From: Mesoterricola sediminis
Lineage (GTDB): Bacteria > Acidobacteriota > Holophagae > Holophagales > Holophagaceae
Direction: 5' to 3'
Assembly: GCF_030295425.1 (NCBI RefSeq)
Contig: NZ_AP027081.1
Location: 4,291,001-4,355,000 of the forward strand
Length of the DNA: 64,000 nucleotides
Shown: piece by piece, positions 57,201-64,000 of the stretch
How positions within the stretch are numbered: position 1 is the first letter of the stretch
Layout: each line of letters opens with the position of its first letter
Position numbers and translations under genes: made by a program
The notes under the pieces: model-generated
The model's input: the letters and a program-made list of their open reading frames with translations, nothing else
Databases searched by the model: none
What the model was told of the DNA's origin: nothing

Positions 57201-57572
57201 ACCGAGCGGGGAAACCGCACCCTCCGCGCCGTGGATCTCACCACCACCGCGGTCCGGACCGTCGCCGGGAACCCCATCCCCCCTGGGGCCCAGGACGGCG
57301 TCGGCGCCCGGGCGGTGTTCGTGAAACCCGCCGGCGTCGCCGTGACCCTTCGCGGGGATATCCTCGTCGCGGACGAGGGCGCCAGCGCCATCCGGAAGGT
57401 CACGCCGGAGGGCATCGTCACGACCCCCTTCGGACGCCTGGCCCAGATGGGTCTGGAGGAGGGACCGGTCCCCGGCTTCCTCGGCCAGCCCCGGGACCTG
57501 GTCCTGGATCCCCAGACCGGCGACATCTTCTTCTCGGACGGAAGCGCCGTCATGCGGATCCACTTCCACTGA
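54219..57572 (+). CDS. NHL-repeat lipoprotein with Ig-like domains (paralogue 1)
   Basis: 1117 residues from ATG 54219, five bases after GGAG. An N-terminal hydrophobic segment ends LLASCRSVDRSG, a lipobox. Residues about 50-450 form four or five Ig/PKD-like beta modules (FTGEGFVQGLGPIGSGLPLA; LQTGTTFTLTVTNAAG). From about residue 460 there are roughly ten NHL repeats forming one or two propellers (GNLYVADPDAHAIRMID, GTLYVADTASNLIRRIG, GVVYIADAEAHVIRRLG). NHL propellers bind proteins or glycans. The neighbouring gene is a close paralogue. It is probably exported and anchored at the outer membrane; the function is unknown. Confidence 0.82.
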   Translation: MLNASDLFPRQAPVNGPSRLFAWFQVLLVLLLPFLLASCRSVDRSGLQGPEPPPLIQAFAPGTPLITAGDTTSLLATFTGEGFVQGLGPIGSGLPLAVSPAVTTTYVLTVLAPDGRSETRQTTLQVVPPPVSPVILGGSETLVEQAPATFHVDPAAGLTYRWTLQGSGTLVAGADTPEVALRAGAPGTLVLGCAALNAAGRQTPWVFRAVTVIPLPTSLTLTAPATAFAGETGLGAWVPSQPGSTYAWEITGGQITAGAGTPALTFTAGDPGSLLLRCTLTDAFGQQTTASRTVQVLPAPLITAPAFVTAGLGASAQAAAATPGTPLAWTLINATLDSGNGSPTIAFTPVAPGSVVLMCTDGTVTYVRELTAVAPPSITSFQAVNDLVGTQAPAILQAAFADGSATVDPGGLAIRAGEALTTAPLQTGTTFTLTVTNAAGAQATRTCRVEAAAIERVAGFPNGAGTRNGSGQRAFFLRPGGLAVDAVGNLYVADPDAHAIRMIDLTRAVTTLAGDPLVPGSLDGPVAEARFVSPVALAWSRYHDALFVADPGGHVIRRIQEGTVRTWAGLAGSPGDTDGPFMQARLRNPTALVATDDGGLYFIDSTESGARIRWVSPTQEVTTYAGSGSGTSSDALNRLDAGFGSLGGMARDGAGNLYVTDTSTHTIRVIQTEGPVRTLAGGAGEAGWVDAGTGTEVRFNTPMGITFNPLDGTLTVADRGNNRVRKVDPGSGATTTLFGSGTAGYVNGPGVTAQVDGVQDLAYLPDRRLVFTDVNNNSLRSFFPNSGVQLFAGHGRPQAGWQDGDAGTATFSGPSGLAREGDGTLYVADTASNLIRRIGPDGQVQTLAGQANTAGTLDGPALGGALFGQPKGLLLGPGRLLISDPLNGTLRTLPLDVQNPQVGTLAGEATDKGTVDGPVALARFRAPEGFAQDAAGVVYIADAEAHVIRRLGTDGTVTTLAGAPDTPGYVDAPGLDARFKQPCGLALQGNTLYVTERGNRTLRAVDLTTTAVRTVAGNPIPPGAQDGVGARAVFVKPAGVAVTLRGDILVADEGASAIRKVTPEGIVTTPFGRLAQMGLEEGPVPGFLGQPRDLVLDPQTGDIFFSDGSAVMRIHFH

Positions 57573-57618
57573 GCGCCGGGGCCTGGAGCATCGACGGTTT
57601 TCAGCCTTGGAGGCGGCC

Positions 57619-60600
57619 ATGGGCGCAAGATCGGAATCCCCAGCGGTACCGGACGGTGTTCCGCCCCGCCTAGCCCTCGCCGGGTTCCCCGGCCTGGGGG
57701 TCCTGGCCCTGTCCTTGCTCCTGGCCTCCTGCCGGAGCGTGGACAGGTCCGGCCCCCCGGACCCCACCCCGCTCATCCAGGCCTTCGTCCCCCGGCCTCC
57801 GGTGATCACCGAGGGCGACACGGCGGCCCTGGACGCCGCCTTCACGGGCCAGGGCTTCGTCCAGGGCCTCGGCCCCATCCGGTCGGGCCTGCCCCTGGCG
57901 GTCACCCCGGCCGCGACCACCACCTACGCCCTCACCGTCCTGGGCCCCGATGGGAGGACGGAGACCCGCCAGGCCACCCTCCAGGTGGTGGCCCCCCCCG
58001 ATCCGCCCGTGGTCCAGGCCGCCCCCGACCCCGTGACGGAGCAGGAGCTCGTCACGCTTCAGGCCGAGCCGGTGGCCGGCCTCACGTACCGCTGGAGCCT
58101 CCAGGGGGACGCCACCCCGGTGTCGGGGCTCGAGGGGCCCACCTTCGTCGTGCGGGCCGGAGCGCCGGGGAGCCTGATCCTCGGCTGCGTGGCCACCAAT
58201 GCCGCGGGCCGGCAGTCGCCCTGGTGCTTCCGCGTCGTCCCCGTGGTCCCCCGGCCCCCCACCCCGGCCCTCACCGCCCCGGACCTCGTGACGGTGGGCC
58301 AGCGCGCCTCCGCCCAGGTCACCTTCGCCCCCCCGGGAACCCCCCGGGTCTGGGCCCTCACCAACGCGACCCTGGACAGCGGGGACGGCACGGACGCCAT
58401 CACCTTCACCCCCCTGGCGCCGGGCCCGGTGGGGCTGACCTGGGCGACCGGAGGCGTCACCTGCGCCCGGGAGGTCACCGCCCTGGCCGCGCCCACCATC
58501 TCGGCCTTCCAGGCCCAGAGCGACCTGGTGGGCGTGGGTTCGCCCGCGGTCCTCCAGGCGGCCTTCGCGGACGGCACCGCCACCGTGGATCCCGGCGGCC
58601 TCCCCCTCCACCCGGGCGAGGACCTGGTCACCGCCCCCCTGCAGACCGGCACCACCTTCACCCTCACCGTGACCAACGCTGCCGGCGCCCGGGCCACCCG
58701 CACCTGCCAGGTGCGGGCCGCCAGCATCCAGCGGGTGGCTGGATTCCCGAGCGGAGAGGGCACCCGGGACGGCCAGGGTCGATCCGCCTTCTTCCTGTCG
58801 CTAGGGCGCCTGGCGGCGGACCCCGCGGGCAACCTCTATACCGATCAACATGAGGTCCACCTCATCCGCCGGATCACTCCCGATGGGACCACCACGACCT
58901 TCACCGGCGACCCCCTGCACCCGGGGAATGTGGACGGCCCCCTCGCCTCCGCCCGATTCCTGGGCCCGGTGGCGGTGGCCTGGTCTCCCCGCGACGGCGC
59001 CCTGTTCGTGGCGGACTCCCAGGCGGGGGTGATCCGGCGCATCCAGGACGGGCAGGTCTCGACCTGGGCCGGCGTGGCCGGGCAGTCCGGGCGCCGCGAC
59101 GGCCCGCGCCTGCAGGCCCTCTTCGAGCAGCCCACCGCCCTCGCCGCCGCCCCGGACGGCAGCCTCTTCGTCGTCGATGGCAAGGACGCCAACTTCGTGC
59201 GCCGCATCAGTCCCGCCGGGGACGTCTCCACCTTCGCCGGTTCGGGCCTCCCCGGGTACGAGGATCAAGCGGATCCCCTCCAGGCCCGATTCCGCTCCCT
59301 GGCCGGGCTGGCCGTGGACGGGGCCGGGCAGGTCTTCGTGACGGACGCCCTGGGCGAGACCCTCCGCGTGATCAGGGCCGGCGGCGTGGTCGAGACCCTG
59401 GCGGGCCAAGCCGACACGGTCGGCTTCACGGATGACCCCGACGGGAGGAACGTCCGATTCTCCCTTCCCGGTGCGATCGCGATCGACCCTGCGGATGGGC
59501 GCCTCGTGGTCGCGGACCGGTTGAATCACCGGATCCGGAAAGTGGATCCGGGGACGGGGGCGACCTGGACCCTGTGCGGATCTGGGGTGGCGGGTTACCA
59601 GGACGGCGACGCCCTCAGCGCCCAGTTCGACTTCGTCGAGGGCCTGGCCTTCCTCCCGGACGGCACCTTGGCCATCTCCGATACCTTCAATGCCTGCATC
59701 CGGACCTTCGACCCCCTCCGGGGCGTCCAGACCCTGGCAGGCCATGGCCGGCCACGGGAAGGCTGCACGGATGGAGGCGCGGACACGGCGACCTTCGACG
59801 TTCCCGACGGACTCGTTTTCGAGCCCTCCGGCACCCTCTACGTGGCGGACAGCATTTCCTACACGATCCGGCGCGTCGACCGCGAAGGCAACGTCCAGAC
59901 CATCGCCGGCTCGGCCACCAACTCGGGCACCGCGGATGGGGCCGCCCTGGCCGGGGCCCGGTTCTCGCGACCGACAGGCCTGCTCCTGCTTCCCGGCAGC
60001 CTCCTCATCAGCGACCGCGAGGCCAGCACCCTGCGCGCCCTGCAGCTGGCGGGTCCCGCCCCCCAGGTCACGACCCTGGCCGGAAGCGCGCTGGCCAGCG
60101 GCACCACGGATGGCGTCGGCACTTCAGCCCGGTTCAGAAGCCCGGAGGGGATCGCCCAGGGCGCCGACGGTGTCCTCTACGTCGCCGATTCCGAGGCCCA
60201 CCTGATCCGGAAGCTGGACCCCGACGGCAGCGTGACCACCCTGGCGGGAGCGCCTGATGCGGCCGGGTACGTGGACGCCGGCAACGGGCTGGACGCCCGG
60301 TTCAATCAGCCTTCCGGGCTCGCCCTCCAGGGGGACACCCTCTATGTGACCGAACGGGGCAACCGCACCCTGCGCGCCGTGGACCTGGTGACCACGGCCG
60401 TGCGCACCGTCGCGGGCAGCCCCGACCTCTGGGGGGCCCTGGATGGGGTGGGGCTCCAGGCCTCCTTCGCCGAGCCCGCGGGGGTGGTCGTCACCCCCCA
60501 GGGGGACCTCTTCATCGCGGACACCCTGGCCGGCACCATCCGCCACGTGACCCCGGAGGGCCGGGTGACCACGCCCCTGGGGCACCGCGGCCAGCTGGGC

Positions 60601-60720
60601 CTGGAAACGGGCCCCGCCCCCGGCTTCCTGGGCACCCCCCGCGCCCTCGCCCTCGACCCCCTCACCGGGGACCTCTGTTTCACGGACGACAACGCCGTGA
60701 TGAGGGTCCATTTCCACTGA
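57619..60720 (+). CDS. NHL-repeat lipoprotein with Ig-like domains (paralogue 2)
   Basis: 1033 residues from ATG 57619, preceded by GGAGG. It repeats the plan of the gene before it: LLLASCRSVDRSG lipobox, Ig-like modules, then NHL repeats (GTLYVADSISYTIRRVD, GVLYVADSEAHLIRKLD, GDLFIADTLAGTIRHVT) and the same ending, AVMRVHFH. It lacks one Ig-like module of about 90 residues present in paralogue 1 (its LTLTAPATAFAGETG region). The two genes are 46 bases apart and share stretches of almost identical DNA, so they arose by tandem duplication. Function unknown. Confidence 0.82.
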   Translation: MGARSESPAVPDGVPPRLALAGFPGLGVLALSLLLASCRSVDRSGPPDPTPLIQAFVPRPPVITEGDTAALDAAFTGQGFVQGLGPIRSGLPLAVTPAATTTYALTVLGPDGRTETRQATLQVVAPPDPPVVQAAPDPVTEQELVTLQAEPVAGLTYRWSLQGDATPVSGLEGPTFVVRAGAPGSLILGCVATNAAGRQSPWCFRVVPVVPRPPTPALTAPDLVTVGQRASAQVTFAPPGTPRVWALTNATLDSGDGTDAITFTPLAPGPVGLTWATGGVTCAREVTALAAPTISAFQAQSDLVGVGSPAVLQAAFADGTATVDPGGLPLHPGEDLVTAPLQTGTTFTLTVTNAAGARATRTCQVRAASIQRVAGFPSGEGTRDGQGRSAFFLSLGRLAADPAGNLYTDQHEVHLIRRITPDGTTTTFTGDPLHPGNVDGPLASARFLGPVAVAWSPRDGALFVADSQAGVIRRIQDGQVSTWAGVAGQSGRRDGPRLQALFEQPTALAAAPDGSLFVVDGKDANFVRRISPAGDVSTFAGSGLPGYEDQADPLQARFRSLAGLAVDGAGQVFVTDALGETLRVIRAGGVVETLAGQADTVGFTDDPDGRNVRFSLPGAIAIDPADGRLVVADRLNHRIRKVDPGTGATWTLCGSGVAGYQDGDALSAQFDFVEGLAFLPDGTLAISDTFNACIRTFDPLRGVQTLAGHGRPREGCTDGGADTATFDVPDGLVFEPSGTLYVADSISYTIRRVDREGNVQTIAGSATNSGTADGAALAGARFSRPTGLLLLPGSLLISDREASTLRALQLAGPAPQVTTLAGSALASGTTDGVGTSARFRSPEGIAQGADGVLYVADSEAHLIRKLDPDGSVTTLAGAPDAAGYVDAGNGLDARFNQPSGLALQGDTLYVTERGNRTLRAVDLVTTAVRTVAGSPDLWGALDGVGLQASFAEPAGVVVTPQGDLFIADTLAGTIRHVTPEGRVTTPLGHRGQLGLETGPAPGFLGTPRALALDPLTGDLCFTDDNAVMRVHFH

Positions 60721-60733
60721 AGCGCGTGGCCAT

Positions 60734-60763
60734 GACAGGGCCCCCGAGCGCGGGGGCCCTGTC
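60734..60763. terminator. Bidirectional terminator hairpin
   Basis: A 13-base perfect stem, GACAGGGCCCCCG with CGGGGGCCCTGTC around AGCG, lies between the second NHL gene and the convergent secreted-protein gene at 60773. No long T-run follows on either side. Confidence 0.7.
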
Positions 60764-60772
60764 GTGGTCGCC

Positions 60773-61447
60773 TCAGGGGTGCCTCGGGGGGGCGGCTTCC
60801 TTCTTTTCCTCCGCCTCGGGCGCCGGGGCCGCCTCCACGGGCAGGTTCCCCCCCAGGGAACTCAGCACCGGCTCCCCCGTGCCCCCGTCCGGGGAACGCC
60901 AGGAGAGCAGGGCGCCCTCCTTGATCCACCGGTCCAGGATGTCCACCGCCTTCGCGCAGGGGCCCAGCTCCACCACCGGGGCCATGGCCCCACGCGACCG
61001 GTTCCCGCCCGTCCAAGTCACCTGCGCGCGGAGGCGGACGTTCAGCCCGCTGCCGAGGTGCGCCACCAGGGCCTCCCGGAGGGCCCGCAGCCCCTCGGCG
61101 CTGTAGACGACGCCCCCCTGCTGTCCCTTGATGCTGCCCGGCCGGGCGTCGTCGCCCATGGACAGGCTCACCGCCCGGACCCAGGGCCGGCCCTGGAGGA
61201 CCACCACCTTGCAGGGCAGGCCGTCCACGATCAGGCCCTCCTTGAAGCTGACCAGCTTCGTCGCGCTCCACCCTTCCGCGAGGAGGGCCAGGTGTCCTGC
61301 CCCTTCATCCAGCTTGTCCAGGCTGGGCCCGCGGTAGAGCAGGGGGAGTTCGACGAGGAGATCCGGGGCCTCCGCCCGGAGCGGGGACGCGGGGGCCAGG
61401 AGGGCCATCCCGAAGGCGGCGAAGGCTATGGGCAGGTGACGTTTCAT
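60773..61447 (-). CDS. Secreted protein of unknown function (paralogue A)
   Basis: 224 residues with a signal peptide (MKRHLPIAFAAFGMALLAPA). The mature start PDLLVELPLLYRGPS and the end ILDRWIKEGALLSWRSPDGG, then LSSLGGNL, recur in the protein at 61792 (PQLLVELPL; LFDRWFQEDMLIHSEAGAG; ISFLGSEL), so the two are paralogues. The middle contains LPCKVVVLQGRPWVRAVSLS and LRALREALVAHLGSG. The tail is proline/glutamate/lysine-rich. I recognise no family; a periplasmic role is likely. Confidence 0.7.
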   Translation of the reverse strand: MKRHLPIAFAAFGMALLAPASPLRAEAPDLLVELPLLYRGPSLDKLDEGAGHLALLAEGWSATKLVSFKEGLIVDGLPCKVVVLQGRPWVRAVSLSMGDDARPGSIKGQQGGVVYSAEGLRALREALVAHLGSGLNVRLRAQVTWTGGNRSRGAMAPVVELGPCAKAVDILDRWIKEGALLSWRSPDGGTGEPVLSSLGGNLPVEAAPAPEAEEKKEAAPPRHP

Positions 61448-61584
61448 GGGGTTCCTTCATCCCCTGGACGAGGGCCCAGGGACATCAATGAATGCCACGT
61501 TCCCCCAGCGCGTTCCTCATTCAAGGATCACCCGTTCGTCCCAGGCCTCCCCGTGCATCCCCTCCATCCCCGGCAAACAACACA

Positions 61585-61635
61585 GCAGGGATGGGGCGGC
61601 GCCTCGATTATCCGATGGCGCCGTCCCATCCCTGC
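61585..61635 (-). other. Long imperfect inverted repeat
   Basis: GCAGGGATGGGGCGGCGCC and GGCGCCGTCCCATCCCTGC pair over 19 bases with one G-T wobble around a 13-base loop. It lies in the 344-base gap 61448-61791, in which I see no gene. Read on the minus strand it is about 160 bases after the stop of the gene at 61792 and could end its transcript, although the T-run after it is poor. Confidence 0.5.
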
Positions 61636-61791
61636 CATGTCAGGATCCGGGGATGCGCGAGGGTGGACGGGGAGGCCTGGGATGCTGCCCCTGCCTCCTC
61701 GCCTCGAACCCCCAAAGGGCCAGCATCGTGCTGGCTGCGGAACGATCCATTGGAATCGGCAGGGATCGTTCGAGTGGGTCGGAAAGGTGGG

Positions 61792-62421
61792 CTAGAGATG
61801 GGCCTTGCGGAGTTCGCTGCCCAGGAAGCTGATCTTGGCCACGGGGGTTCCAGCGCCCGCCTCGCTGTGAATGAGCATGTCTTCCTGGAACCAGCGGTCG
61901 AAGAGCGCCTTGGCTTCCCCAAAGGGGCCGATCGGCGTGTTGATCGTGAATTCGACGGCCGGTTTGCCATGGTAGGTGTAGTGCACCATGGCGAGCAGCG
62001 ACACCGTGCCGGGGGTTCCCGCGCGCTTGCCGAGTTCCGCCCGAACGCTGTCGAATTCCTCCTCGGAGAAGACCTGTCCACCATAGGCGCCGCTCCGGTT
62101 TTTCAGTTTGCTGAAATCCTCATGGATGAAACTGAGGGCATTCAGGAACACCTGGCCGTCCCGCTTGGTGAAGGTCCCGGGCAAGCCTGCGACCAGGGGC
62201 CTGGTCGAAAGGAGTCCATCCTTCCCCTTCTGATCCTGGTGATGGACCGTGAGGGTCACGCTGATGTCCGTGGCCTGGGCATAGTCCTTGGCCTTGTCCG
62301 GCGCGCTGAGGGGCAGTTCAACGAGGAGCTGCGGCACCTGCGCCTGGGCCGGGGAGGTCGCGGCCAGGCATCCGGCAAGGACCAGGCCTGGCATGAGAAG
62401 GGAGAAAGGTCGGCACGTCAT
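61792..62421 (-). CDS. Secreted protein of unknown function (paralogue B)
   Basis: 209 residues from ATG 62421, eight bases after GAGG (an in-frame GTG at 62430 is too close to that site). The signal peptide ends near CLAATSPAQAQ; a Cys in VLAGCLAA might make it a lipoprotein instead. The mature part, VPQLLVELPLSAPDKAKDYA, then ISVTLTVHHQDQKG and FDRWFQEDMLIHSEAGAGTP, is related to the protein at 60773. No known family. It follows, in the same direction, the rRNA operon terminator. Confidence 0.7.
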   Translation of the reverse strand: MTCRPFSLLMPGLVLAGCLAATSPAQAQVPQLLVELPLSAPDKAKDYAQATDISVTLTVHHQDQKGKDGLLSTRPLVAGLPGTFTKRDGQVFLNALSFIHEDFSKLKNRSGAYGGQVFSEEEFDSVRAELGKRAGTPGTVSLLAMVHYTYHGKPAVEFTINTPIGPFGEAKALFDRWFQEDMLIHSEAGAGTPVAKISFLGSELRKAHL

Positions 62422-62540
62422 GCCATTCACCTCGATGGGGGGGATTCCCGTTGGGTGATGAGTGGCTCATTTGTCGTCCAGGTTCCCGAAGCCGCCAGGC
62501 TGGTCTGGAAGGCTCCCCGCCGACCCTTCCCGGGGAACGC

Positions 62541-62567
62541 AAAAAGCCCCCGCAATGAGCGGGGGCT
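62541..62567 (-). terminator. Rho-independent terminator of the rRNA operon
   Basis: On the minus strand a nine-base stem, AGCCCCCGC with GCGGGGGCT around five bases, is followed by five T, eleven bases after the 5S rRNA end. Confidence 0.92.
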
Positions 62568-62578
62568 TGGGGATTTAA

Positions 62579-62693
62579 CGTCGCGGCGACCTACTTTTCC
62601 ACCTCTGTCCGAGGAAGTATCATCGGCCCTCTGGAGCTTAACTGCCGTGTTCGGGATGGGAACGGGTGTGACCTCCAGGGTAAAGCCACGACG
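62579..62693 (-). rRNA. rrf: 5S ribosomal RNA
   Basis: About 115 bases. The ends CGTCGTGGCT and GTCGCCGCGACG pair as helix I. Inside are the conserved CCCGTTCCCATCCCGAACACG (helix III region, read on the minus strand) and GAGGTGGAAAAGTAGGTC. It is 90 bases downstream of the 23S 3' end. Ends are accurate to a few bases. Confidence 0.93.
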
Positions 62694-62783
62694 AAGGGTG
62701 AGAATGAATCGAAGGGTTAGGCGAGGTTGAGCAAAGAGTCAAGCCTCGTGGTAATGACGGATGCAATTGATTGATGAAAAGTC

Positions 62784-64000
<1,217 letters not shown>

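Noticed and set aside
54201..57923. Minus-strand open frame of 1240 codons opposite the first NHL gene
   Set aside because: It mirrors the plus-strand lipoprotein, has no family motif and consists of low-complexity Gly/Ala/Arg runs; the plus strand has a lipobox and clear NHL repeats.

Overview
The window looks like a chromosomal segment of a high-GC bacterium of the Acidobacteriota, most likely class Holophagae (Geothrix/Holophaga type). The hints are the very GC-rich third codon positions, a cbb3 oxidase operon merged with a Rieske/cytochrome b module, a type III glutamine synthetase and a sigma-54-type pilin promoter. This placement is inferred from gene content; the partial 23S rRNA at the right end would settle it. 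I see no insertion sequence, prophage, tRNA or CRISPR array.

Layout. 1-1400: start of fabI and a TPR protein. 1444-14156: a surface-glycan locus. It holds a sugar aminotransferase, an ArnT-like GT-C protein, an ArnC-like GT2, an adenylation enzyme, two acyl carrier proteins, a KAS III-like enzyme, an SDR reductase, three acyltransferase-like proteins and a pair of half-size EamA/SMR proteins. Facing it are rmlA and an NDP-sugar epimerase/dehydratase. Together they resemble the Arn pathway (carrier-linked amino sugar, flipped and transferred outside) with an ACP-based acyl-making cassette inserted. 14445-17029: pilA behind a -24/-12 promoter, and a membrane sulfatase-family enzyme. 17081-27580 (minus): dCMP deaminase, RNase G, panD, a small envelope/protease cluster, panC, panB and a 1125-residue STAND-like protein with a broken P-loop.

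27860-36618 is the most striking part: one dense operon with cbb3 oxidase subunits (CcoN and a fused CcoO-CcoP), a diheme lipoprotein, a Rieske protein, a cytochrome b that has lost both heme bH ligands, a second cytochrome b fused to a 2[4Fe-4S] ferredoxin, an MvhD-like iron-sulfur protein, several single- or double-span membrane proteins and CcoS. It suggests an unusual quinol-oxidising complex tied to ferredoxin-level chemistry and to O2 reduction.

36622-45107: housekeeping genes (maf, NRDE protein, type III glutamine synthetase, nadA, thioesterase), then a CPBP protease, a double-glycine-leader peptide and a small outer-membrane barrel. 45177-54083 (minus): the translation/division run thrS-infC-rpmI-rplT-pheS-pheT-zapB-zapA, then a probable 6S RNA and RNase Y. 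infC begins at an AUC codon and PheT lacks its OB-fold domain. 54219-62421: two tandem NHL-repeat lipoproteins and two related secreted proteins. 62541-64000 (minus): the end of an rRNA operon (23S 3' part, 5S, terminator).
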